From assembly GCA_030867875.1 (NCBI GenBank), contig JAOWCC010000577.1:2930660-2994659 (forward strand): a stretch of DNA of 64,000 bases, read 5' to 3'. Of this stretch, positions 12,446-23,800 are shown piece by piece; the stretch's first letter is position 1; each line of letters opens with the position of its first letter. The position numbers and the translations under genes are program-made. Under the pieces are notes generated by a model. The model had not been told where the DNA came from. It saw only the letters and a program-made list of their open reading frames with translations, and searched no databases. Source of the stretch: Actinernus sp. WN-2022. Taxonomy: Eukaryota > Cnidaria > Anthozoa > Actiniaria > Actinernidae.

Positions 12446-12912
12446 CAAAGAGATGCCTTTGCAGAGAGAAGGGTAAATTCTCCTTTTCATGTTCACTCTT
12501 ATAATTCATAATTTTCAAGAGATATCATAACTGTCAAGAGATATCATGATGGACCAGTTTTAATACAGATAGTATGCGCAAGATAGTATGTTTTTCAGAT
12601 CCGTTTGAACCTACATTGTACATGAAGTAATTAAGCGAAACCAAAACTACATTGATACGAAAGGTTGATACGAACATAAGTACTGTTTAAAACACGTGCT
12701 GTGAGTGTTTTAAACGGCTTCAAAAACGCTTTAAGAATGCAATGAAAGAAAGACGCACATCTCAAGGGAATGGTTACTTAATGAACCATTGAACCTTTGT
12801 ATTAACAATGCCATGCAAAATATTTGAGTAATCACCACCTGCAATTACAAACATCTCAAGGGAATGACATGAAGAAATTACCATACTATGTTGTGTGAAG
12901 CGGCGTTTCGCA

Positions 12913-13037
12913 ATGCAAGAAGAACCTGCACTTGAAGGATTTGGTGTCGTGGTTTACCTCAATAAAGTTCAAGACTTGGAAAACGATGTGACTGACATGA
13001 CGGCAGACTCTAAATTTTTGACTCCGGCACAAAATAT
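12913..13037 (+). CDS. possible first exon, plus strand
   Basis: An ATG opens 41 codons (start MQEEPALEGFGVVVYLNK) and ends precisely at a strong donor AT|GTAAGT. It lies in the spacer of the inverted duplication and would be divergent from the small gene starting at 12395. No downstream partner exon was found and the protein is not recognised. It could be a chance ORF; the evidence is the coincidence of an open frame with a consensus donor. Confidence 0.3.
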
Positions 13038-13236
13038 GTAAGTTTCATGCACGTTTTTATTATTTTACGGCTTTGAGTTTGGTTTAATAATTGGAACTAA
13101 ACAGTGGCTCGGTAAACAAGTAATGGTAGTTGGATAATTTAGTGCAAAATTTATTATCTAGGTACCTTATATTCCATGTACTTTTTGCTATCTTTGGGTC
13201 TTTATCAGTGAATTCTTAATTAGGATGAAACTTTAT

Positions 13237-13363
13237 AAACTAATTGAGATTTTGAGACGCGATACCGAATTATATTGCCGGCCAGTTGGGAGAAAATATA
13301 TTCCGTATTGGGCGGAGTCGCGCAATATAATTCGGTATCGCGTCTCAAAATCTCAATTAGTTT
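13237..13363. mobile_element. hairpin MITE with perfect 41-bp arms
   Basis: Bases 13237-13277 and 13323-13363 are exact reverse complements over 41 bases (ends AAACTAATTGAGATTTTGAG), with a 45-base centre. A diverged relative of the arm (CTGAGACGCAATACC ... GGCGTCTCAAAAG) follows at about 13758-13798. Non-coding; the perfect arms indicate recent insertion or arm homogenisation. Confidence 0.85.
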
Positions 13364-14363
13364 TGTATCGCGATTCAACAGTTAAGTCGGGAATTGTTAA
13401 AAGAAAGAAGAGAATGAAGCACCAAACTTATTCTGATCGTAATTTCAATTCTCAAAAGGCGCCTAGTATATCTATGGCAACGGTTTCACGGCTTGAGTGG
13501 CGAAAACTTTCGCTACGTGTTTCGAAATCTCTTCAAAAATTATGAAAATTGTACTTTTAGCAAATAAGAGTGTTAGATTTCTGACGGAAACTACAATGCC
13601 AACCTTACCTTTAGGATTGAATGATGCTTATCTTGTAATTTACAGTGTTTTGAAGGTGAAATTGTAGAAATCTTGCTGTTGAACAAACGACTTTTGACCT
13701 TGACCTGGAACCCATGTAACTGCAAGGGCTCGCGCAAGAGCCAATCAGAGGCTGGTATTCTGAGACGCAATACCATGTTATATTGGCGTCTCAAAAGTAA
13801 ACAAAGTGATCAGTGAATCGTGATACTATATAAAATTTCATGTTCATTAGACAGTATTCTTTATATAAAACGTTCATCCTCTGATTAGCAATTCAATGAA
13901 AAAGCTGAAACATCAATAGAAATTCTATTGTCTCAATCATTAACCCCATTTCCCCCCGAGACAGAATTCAAATCCCTCTGTGGGCCTTTTAGAATGATGA
14001 GATTTTATCAGGTATAAAGGAGCATGCACGTGACTGATGCTTCATTTGATTGGACAAAATGCTCATTAATTATTCATGAGTTTTTGAAGTACATTTAAAG
14101 CATAACCGGAGCAATGGGCTCCTGAGTATAAACTAACGTATTACCTCAGTTTGTCATGGCTGTTCATCTTCCACTGAGAAACTGAAGAACTCTGAGTAAA
14201 AACTAAAGAACGACCGTCAGAGCTCAAGAATATCGTAGGGTTGAGAATTTGGCTGCTACTGGAAAGCAAATATTTGACTGATTCTGTTTCGTATACATCT
14301 GCTGTCACGATTATCTAGAAAACTATTTTTTGCCACTAAAATCTTGTCCATAGCTAGTTCAAA

Positions 14364-14416
14364 ACGCCGGGAAACGTAAACAAGATTTAGTGAAAAATTC
14401 TACTGTGTTGACCCTG
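14364..14416 (+). pseudogene. decayed copy of the small gene's exon 1
   Basis: Inverted duplicate of 12395-12344. The initiator is ACG instead of ATG, and one extra base after codon 7 shifts the frame into a TAG. The donor GTGAGT is retained. The copied exon 2 at 14761-14803 is identical to the original, so divergence is uneven. Confidence 0.7.
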
Positions 14417-14760
14417 GTGAGTTTGCATTTGGCTGCAAAAATATTAGGAAGTGGGGAGGGGAGGAGAAGGGAATTCTACTCAGCGGCGATCGTTAAATTT
14501 TGAAAGGGACAGCGACTTCGAGAGTGTTTTTTATGCACTTCTCTCACATGCACTTCTTTATTGACCTCAAACTTGGCCAGGTTGGCCATGAATAATCGTT
14601 CTTTCATATTCCCAAAGTAGATGAGCAAGTGATTAGATTTAAGGGGAATTTTGGCGGGTAATCGAGTGGTGGTTAGCGGTTTAGTGGCGTCTAGTTGCAT
14701 GCCTTGTCAATATTCATCTACATGTACATGAAGGACGACGTACTCGACTGTAACCTGTAG

Positions 14761-14803
14761 CATCTTTAAAATGCATCGGACGACAAGAAGACACACAGAA
14801 CTG
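14761..14803 (+). pseudogene. copy of the small gene's exon 2
   Basis: 43 bases identical to exon 2 of the minus-strand gene (11972-11930), with acceptor CCTGTAG and donor GTAAAT preserved. Downstream of a broken exon 1, so presumably not translated. Confidence 0.6.
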
Positions 14804-15030
14804 GTAAATATAATAAGTAAAGTTTATTTTGATACAAGTTTAAAGATTTCAACTTTATAATTAACGCCATATTCATCCTGCAAATTTGAGGTAAACAAGG
14901 CAAAATCCGGAAGAAAATCCGTTTGACAGCTGATGAATCCGGCCACAGGGAGCCCAAAACCAATTTTGAGGATGGTACAGGTAAGCCTGTGGTCTCTTAC
15001 AGTACATAGCTTGACATTCATTTCACTTAC

Positions 15031-16923
15031 GTAGTTACAGCCATTTTGTTAATTCCTCCCCATGTGTCAGCATTATAGAAACAGTTCTTCATATATCTTA
15101 GTATTTGCCTTTTGTGAAAATAAAGTGTTGAATGATACAGTCAGATACAGTATGTATATACATGTACTGTTTTGATATGAATTTTAATGACATGACTATA
15201 ATTAATTAAAATATACTAGCATTGTATGAGTTTGCAAGCATTAATTGCAAGCCCTTGGGAATTCCTATCATCATAAGAAAATATTTTGAGGGCCCCAACT
15301 AAAAACTGGTAAGTCAGAAAAGAATCCTAGCTGGCCCTGCTCCTATACAATCATGTAGATCTGCCGATGATGACGATAAAAACCATACTGACTGTTCTGA
15401 GTAATTTTTGAGCAAGGCAGTAAGCCACTGAAATATTGCAGCAAACATTACAATAGTTAAAACCCTTTTTTAACGTGTAACCATTTAAAATACCCACCCT
15501 GTCGGGAGAGAACGTCTACGCAAAGCTGGTACTAATCGAGTTATGTGACATCAGAGCCTTTTGCACAATATCATAATCTTTCCAACCACCAGGTTTGTTT
15601 GCACAAAACACACCAAGTGACTGTGAAGCATGCTATTCTTAACGCTGCACTTCTCTCCACCATGGTTTCCTGCTCCCACCTCCAATTGGATGCTGGGTAA
15701 TCAACAAAAAATTACAAGGGGTCCCCCCTTCTGGGACTCCTGTAGGATTCTTTTAATAAGTCTGTTACCCCTACAACCAAGAGCGGTGATTTGGACTCAA
15801 ACCATTGCTTTAAAGTGACAAAAACACATCCTAATAGGTTTAGCACGGGGAAAGCTGAAGACACCAACTGCAGAATTTCAAGGATTTCATTGAAAATCTT
15901 TTCATATGTCTCAATAGCAGAAACACAGATGAAAAACCCTGTGAAATCCTCTCACAAAGCTTACTACATGTAACAGCAAACAAAGTACTTTTCAGCCATC
16001 CTCAGACTTAATGATGTCCTCTAGCTCTCTTACAGTGGCCTTTTCTCCAAAATCAGGGCAGATTTCATAAGAAATCCTACAGAAGTAGCAATACATGTAC
16101 CTACCCTCAATGAGTGCACAGAATTTTCCTGGATGGCATTGTGGAGACCGTTTGAGCCCTTGGCTTAAAAAGTCAGCAGTATTTAACTATACTCTGGGCT
16201 AGCCAAACTGGAACTGTGGGGGAAGGGTGAGCACTCTGGATTTCACCAATTGAGCCCAAACACGTCCAGTAGTGAAAGGGTTAATAAATGAAATGGGCAG
16301 ACAGTCCTTATGTTGGTCATTTTGTTTTCCAGTTTGACTTTAAAATCAAAGATAACTAGCTAGGGATTATATGGACTTTAAAGAGGCTTTCTGTGTGTCG
16401 AGAGGGCATTATACCCCTACAAGTGTCTTGTGTATTTTATGTGAATTTATATTAGGTTGAGCAAGGGCAAATTAGAATATAACTATTTACCTGTTAGGTT
16501 GCCTGTTGTACATGTACAACAGGCAACATATCGAAATAAATGTAAAGAATGTAAAAAAAACATACCATACACTGTTCTTTCCCCTTTGCCACTGAGGAAA
16601 TGCAACTTCCAGGTTAAGAACACTGAAACAAGAAAATAGCATTCCTATAATAATTACACCTGCATATACATTTGTATTTCAAGATGTATTTTTGCAATGA
16701 AGCATAATATACTTATATTTATTTGATAAAAATGCTAATTTTCCTTTCACATCATCTTTGTTCTATTAGCGGTTTTCCTGGTCAAGGGCAGTTATTTTGA
16801 TAGCAATTAAAGGAAAAATTACAAAGGTTCATGATGACTGTGGACTAGCTGTACTGTTCATAATATTTACATGTATTGTACATGTGTACATCAGGTACTT
16901 AAGCATATGGGTGGAGCTCCAAT
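15031..16923. other. intergenic/intronic, one unassigned Cys-rich ORF
   Basis: No confident gene. On the minus strand about 16176-16012 is open for roughly 54 codons without an ATG, ending in TGA, with a cysteine pattern (CHPGKFC ... CYFCRISYEIC) and a charged C-terminus. It could be the last exon of an unidentified gene. A near-perfect palindrome lies at 16497-16528, centred on TACATGTA. Confidence 0.4.
16497..16528. repeat. 30-bp palindrome
   Basis: GTTGCCTGTTGTA, CATG, TACAACAGGCAAC: a perfect dyad able to form a cruciform or hairpin. No gene context decides its role. Confidence 0.8.
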
Positions 16924-17218
16924 AGTCCAGTTTCGTATATAATATTTATTTGAAAATTGCTGCTGAATGCAATTACTACAGACACACTTATACAGGGTTA
17001 GCCTCATTCTGAAGTTAAACATTCATAAATACCAAATGCTATTTCACAACTCTGTGTTTAAAACTCAAAACGACAACACTACACAGAGTTGTGAATAGCT
17101 AGTCCACCTCACTGCTGGTATTTACGAATGTTAAACTTCAGAATGAGACTAACCCTGTATAAATGTGTCTGACATTGTCATAGCATTCAGTGTCAGTGTT
17201 CAAATATGAAACTGGACT
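16924..17218. mobile_element. palindromic MITE, about 295 bp
   Basis: Arms of about 130 bases: AGTCCAGTTTCGTATAT at left is mirrored by ATATGAAACTGGACT at right, and ACAGGGTTAGCCTCATTCTG by CAGAATGAGACTAACCCTGT. The centre has a smaller dyad, CACAACTCTGTGT/ACACAGAGTTGTG. Non-coding. Confidence 0.85.
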
Positions 17219-17738
17219 AATACTATCTGATCACAGCTAGTAAAATGGAAAATAATAGAAGCTAATTTTTTGTTACATTGAAATGTCATTTGATAGTGAT
17301 GGCAAAGGCTTTAAAATGCACTGGGCTTTTTGATACAATAGTGGCCTGAGTCCAAAACCCTATATGTACATAATAGTTTTTGAATAGTTTTTCTTATTTT
17401 TCTTGAGAAAAATACCAGAATGTGGAAAGAAGAGTTCAACAACATGATTTCCGAAGTAAAAAAAAAGAATGATGACTTAATTGGTCATGGGCTCAAGCCC
17501 ACAACCAATCTGGCAACTCTTGATCTTAACTTGATAGCAGTATGCTGCCTGATAAGCTATAACAGCATAATAATAGATACGTTTGGAAATTAGTAGCAAT
17601 TATAATAAAATTATTATTTATCAATCGCTGTGTATGGTACACCACCTATACAGGCCACTTCTGGCTTTGCCTTAATTAAGTTGTCCATGATCATGAAATA
17701 ATGTAAACAAACTTTTGCATAATTAACTACATACTTAC

Positions 17739-17807
17739 CCATTTGGGTGAATTTGAGGATGAAAAACAGGGGTAGTAAACTTAAGCAAAGGCCTGCTGTC
17801 AGGAAAA
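17739..17807 (-). CDS. UBC-fold gene exon 4
   Basis: Acceptor TTTATACAG, donor GG|GTAAGT. Encodes FPDSRPLLKFTTPVFHPQIH, the conserved UBC strand with the FHP motif. Confidence 0.75.
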
Positions 17808-20800
17808 CTGTATAAATGTGAAAATAAATAAAGGATATTACATGGCTGCATGGAGATACGTTTTTATCTTCAAGTGGTAAATGTCGTAATAATTATATGA
17901 GTGAGTGCAGCATTTCAAAAAACACATTTGTGAATAGGCTTACTTTTAATCATGAACTAGGAATTTAAGACTTTTTTTAGTAGGTACAGTTGTATGTATT
18001 TCCTAGTCTCTCTAAAGTAGGTATTTTTAATGTACATTAGCCTTTTTTCAATCCATTGTAAAATTTGTAATGTGTTTTAACAAATTGAAATAGACATTAT
18101 TATTATTATTTATACATGTTACACATCAACACATACAGACAAGATAATGTGCTTTGAGTGAGGGCAGCATTTATACATTTTACACGTCAACAAAGACAAG
18201 ATACAGTGGAACCTCGATTTAACGAAGTGCCAAGGGAAATTGATTCGTTATACCGAGGTATAGTCAACAATTGTTTTGTAACGAAGTTAATGAGAACTAA
18301 TAAGAGACAAAGAGGATAAAGCGGATCTGTAGATGTCTCGATAGTGCCAGTCTCTGTACTGTATAATTTTTCACATCTAATGAGCTGTTGACTGAGAGGT
18401 TGTTCTCTTGTTATAGGATTAAAGGATTTTCATTGCTGTTGGTCAAGCTGTTCCGCATTCATCTTTTGTTACGTGTTGACGTTTATTCATTGTATCGGGG
18501 TAGATTTTACGTTTGGGCTGCCGGATTGTGTTCATTATAACGAGGATTTCGTTATATCGAGGTTTGTTACATACAATTTACTTGTAATTTTGCCGGGCTG
18601 AAGAATATCATTTGTTATACCGAGGACTTCATTATATAGAGGTTCCACTGTAACATGCTTTGAACTTGTGCCATAGCTTAGTAACCAGGCATTTGATTGA
18701 AAGAGAGAAAACTACATGTAGACACTAGAAGATATTGTCTAAGTGTTTTCATTGATAAGCCACACCCAATTTGAAATGAAGATGTTAGTTTAAAAGGCAT
18801 GGCTATTAATATCTATGAGTGTTTATGGTAATCAGTTTAACACACTGTACAACAAACTCAGTACTAAATATTATGGTAAACACACAGATAAACAACACCA
18901 TTTTACCCCAAATCTTTGTTCCTAAATAATTAATCAGGGGTGTGGCTTATTTGCGAGAACATCAAGAAAAGATTCCATAAATTAACATTTTAAAGTAAGC
19001 TACATGATTGTACTAATAAATACTACACAAAACCAAAAGAAAGTAAGCACTGATCATTGCTTTTGCAAGTTTGGTGGCTAAAAATGTTGTTCCTCCACGA
19101 GAGAGATAATACCACACTGAATGGCCCACTGTTTCTTTGCTGTTTAGCACTTTAATGACAAATTTGTAGAATTGATTTCCACCTCAAATTTTACTCAGGA
19201 CCTATAGATCCTGGTAAACAAATAATATGGAAAGATAGATCATGTGTCCAAGTACAGTTGTAGGTAGGCATGAAGTTTATACTATTTCAGACGTGAAATT
19301 ACAGATATTAGACTGGAGTTTTCTCCAGTTTGAAAGTTACGTTTGATTTTCCTCCAAAAACTTTTTTCGAAAATATGAGCTTATAAACTTGGGGTGCAGA
19401 TTATCTGAGTCAACTACCCAAAATACTAGTGGATTTTCAGTTTTGCTTATTTATGGCATTCCATAACTTCATGTAAATGAAGAAGCCACATAATAAACAT
19501 CTTATTAAACCTTCTAAATTGTGATGCATTGAGCTGGTTCATGTCTTATCTGTCTGGTCACAACCAGGCTGTGCATGTCAATAGAGCTATCTCAGACAGT
19601 TATGACATAGTATAGGCTGTCTGTGGCATTCCCCTTGGTTGGTACTGGGGCCAATATTATATCTGATATACACGTCACTGATGGGAGACATTTTACGATC
19701 ACATGACATGAGATTTCATCTATATGCTGATGACACTCAGATTTATGCTTCTTTTAACTATAAGGACAAGGATGACCTTGAGCAAGTCAAGTCTTGTGTG
19801 GAACTCTGTTTAGTAGACATTATTGACTGGATGGCAGTGAACAAGTTGAAGCTTAATACGGATAAGATGGAACTTCTGATTCTGAGTTATAAATTTCGGC
19901 CTGAACCTTTTTTCTCCTCACTGACTGTAGGCTCAAGATATAATCACTCCAGTGCCTCATGCTCAAAATATTGGGGTCACATTACATGTAGATAAATTTA
20001 TTACTATATCTAGATACATATTAACAACATTATTTAATTGTAAGTCAGCATTTTACCACCTTAGAACCATTGCTCATTCTAGAAGATATCTGTCGTTTAA
20101 GACAACTGAAATGCTTGTTCATGTTGCTTTTGTGACTGTTAAGCTTGATAATGCCAATGCACTGTTGTATGGACATCCACAGGATCAGATCAGAAAGTTA
20201 CAGCGTGCTCTTAATTCAGCAACATGCTTGATATTAGGAGCTCACAAGAATTAGTAAGATCATATCACCCCTATTTTAATACAGTTACACTGGCTCCCAG
20301 TAGAGCAACGTATTATTTACAAGATTATTTTATTGACATTTAAAGCACTACATGGACTTGCCCCACAATATGTCATGGACATGATCAGTCATTATGTGCC
20401 TAGTAGAAACCTTAGATCTTCAAAAGCTAAGTAAACCTACTTAAAGAACCTAGATTTAATGTAAATAGCTTTGGTGGTAGAGCTTTTTCTGTTTGTAGCC
20501 CTAGGCTGTGGAATAAGCTACCTGCTTCTATTAGAGGATGTGATAATGCTTCTAAATTTAAGAGCAAACTGAAGGCACACTTGTTGAAAACAGCCTATAA
20601 TGTGTTGGGTGGTGATATTTTGTAAGTTATTTATATGAAGTTGTAGATTTCAGATTTTATTAATTGATATGTAAATTGTACGACCAATGTAATATTAGAC
20701 CAATGTAAGATTTTATGATTGATATGTAAATTTTATGACCAATGTACTGGTAATAGTAGACCAATATAAAGCGCTTAGATCTCTTTGTTATAAGCACTAT

Positions 20801-23800
20801 ATAATCTTTAATATATTATTATTATTGTTTCCTCAGTCCATACCATAAGTTATGGATCCTCATCCCCCCCCCCCCCCCCCCAAACCACCCACGGCATGAA
20901 CAAATCATCTACTAGCCTCTGTTTTCGCTAATTATGGTATGTCATTTTACTATCGTGGGTCTGTCCTCTTCTATATGCACTGATGACGTCAAAAACGATG
21001 AGAACAACAGTGACACCATCTTGTGGCATACTTCATTCTTCTCATCACATTTTCACATCAACTGTGCATCTATACAGGACTTTATAATGCCATACTTACT
21101 CATCCTGTAGAAAGATAAAAAATCTAAATATTCCATCTCTGTAAGGTCCTGCTCTTAGAAATACAATGCCATGCCACACTGGAAGAAAATAATGTGAATA
21201 TGTAAAAAAATGCTTAAAAAATGCAATAATATAATTATGGTAACACCAGGATTTATAATATTAATTAAATAAAAATGATAATATTCACAATTATAAGACC
21301 TTTTCAAGGGCTTTATCACCTAGTTTGATTCCAGGCAATTGTTATTTGTTTTAAACAAACTAAAATCACCTTAATTTTGAAGGGTTTAGCTTCATAATAT
21401 ATTGCTTACTTTCTGTACATGTATGCTCACAAATCCAGTCTGTACTAGCCTGCATATTACTACCATTCTGAATAGGGAAGCTCTCTGCTATCAAATGGTT
21501 AAATCATCCACACATTTCCATCTCCACATGTCCTGATGGCCCGAATACACTGCCCTTGGAGATTCCAGCTGGAATTAACTTCCAGTCGGACCTTATACAC
21601 CCACTGACGCAAACCCTCTGCAACCTATAAGGAACCTAATGCATGACATGATACAATTGATCTACTTCCAGTTCCTGCAGTGCATCCATGACAATACCAT
21701 GATCTACCCTGTGAAAACCCTTACTGAAATCGCAAAAAAAAAACAGTCTGGTGGCATTATTAGCCAAGGGTTGTCGGTATTTATATACGGGAAATTATGA
21801 GGTCAACTAGAGCACAGGTTGCATATGATCCCTTCAATGAGCAAAGTGCCTGTTATCCATTATTAATTACATGGTTCATGAATACAGAAATCTGAGGAAA
21901 AATTCAAGGACTTTTGAAGGACTGCTGGAACTTTTTCAAGGACTTTGTTTTGATTAAGTATTAGAAAGCATGACTCAATATTTGAGGGGAATAATTCACT
22001 TATAATCACTTTCCATATCAATGAGGGGGCTGCAGCACAGGAAAAGACCTATACCCAAGACTTGCATCTTGCAGGTCAAATTTCTCCACTCTTGAAGGTT
22101 GCTGTGATTGATTCTGATTGGCAAGGCAAAAGAAATCGTGAGTCCATGTTTCTTTCAGTACGAATGGGCGAATTCCTTTGTTGTTTTGAAGTTGGTGGGC
22201 TGGAGCTGTCGCAGTTCTTCCAAACAACGAGCGAAAGTTTTCAAGTGATCTACAATTTGGAGTTCCACTCGAACCAGTGATGACGCTTGCTACTTGTAGG
22301 CTAGTAGTAGTACTGCTAGAACTAGTGCCAGCTCTATCGCTAATATTTCTGAAGACTAATGATTCGGCCTGTCTCAAGAGATGAACAACCTCTGAAACTA
22401 TCACCATAAGTTGTAGTAGTTTCGTTGTTCTGATCAGCCATCTTGAAATTCACTCAAGCAGAGATTGAACTGGCATGGCATAAATGATAATCTGGTAAGA
22501 ACAAGTCAGGGTAACTAGGCCTGCTCACTTCCAAGTGTGTAGGTGGTCTGGGTACAAGTAACACGGCGGATGGTGTGATAGACTGGGCACAGGTGGCTCA
22601 ACTCGAATATCACAATTCACTCGGAATGAAATTTGGTTGTCACAATTCACTTCAAGGAATGAAATTTGGTTGTCACAATGAATCACTCGGAATGAAATTT
22701 GGTTACCACAATTCACTTGGAATGAAATTTGGTACCAATGAAACACAAATTTGGTAAATGGCCATAAAATTTAGCTCCCATTATTGAATTTGGTCAGTCT
22801 CACAATTAGTACCTGCATGGAATTCAATAACCACAATTTAGTTTAGCAAAAGAAAATTTAATGCTTAATTTTGGTGGGGATCACTAGCCATACTTTTCTA
22901 CCTCAAGGGAAAACATCCTTCAATATTGATACAATGTTTATTATATGCATGATAGATTTCACAAATCAGTTCAGGCCACTAGACTTGTTGATATTAATCT
23001 TGGCCGCTTCAGACATTAGGAAATCAAATGATGGGCCACAGGACTGGCTATCAAGTGGCTTGTACATACTCTTCGACAACTTGAGGAAAATGTTATTTAA
23101 GTAATGGTGCGTAATTAAGAACTGGAGCAAGATCTATTGTTCCACGGAATGAATGTGATTTCACTAATCCCACATAGAAAATGGTTCAATTTTTTCTAAA
23201 TATATCTCTTGACTAGTGGTATTAATGTTAGAACTCAAATAAAAATGTATGAAATCGCTCGTTGTGTACATTTGTATATGTTTTTGATTCCAAAACAAAT
23301 TCAGCCAGTAGAAAGACACTAAATAAAAGTGGAGATATTATAAAATATTTCAATGTTCCCCACATAGGATTTCTTTCTCTCTTTTTACATAGTTACATAT
23401 TGTCCACTTCAATTATTTTCTTTACAAAAATATTGTGAAATCAGAGTTCTTTCCTATTTTTAGGAGGTTTATTTCTGTTTAACCAATGAGATATCAAGTT
23501 TCAACAATAGAAAAATTAACACCTTTGTGCATTCCTGGCCATTGAGTGCTCCTGTTCTTACGCAAACCATTACTTAAAGGAACAGTGTCATGCTTAGTGC
23601 GCATGTGCGAATGTTTGAATTTTGGTTGGGTTGTCCAGAAATCAAAAGAAGGGGAGAGATTTGATATGCGAAAGAAATCCTTTTCCATCAGCTTTGCCTA
23701 AATTAAGTTTAATTTGACCTTATACCTATTTAGAATAGTAATCTAGTTTTGTATCTTAGGATTTAAGATGGTATTTCGTTCATCTCTGTAATTTTTGGAG

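Larger units (their letters stand above)
14319..15030. repeat. right arm of the inverted duplication
   Basis: Reverse complement of 11705-12445 with scattered substitutions and small indels. It includes the copied exons at 14364-14416 and 14761-14803. The spacer between arms is about 1.9 kb. Confidence 0.85.

Noticed and set aside
16574..16599. 26-nt exon 5 of the UBC-fold gene
   Set aside because: Phase and splice sites fit (acceptor TTTCCTCAG, donor GTATGT), but the resulting GGKGERTVY does not match the expected UBC sequence and no following exon was found.
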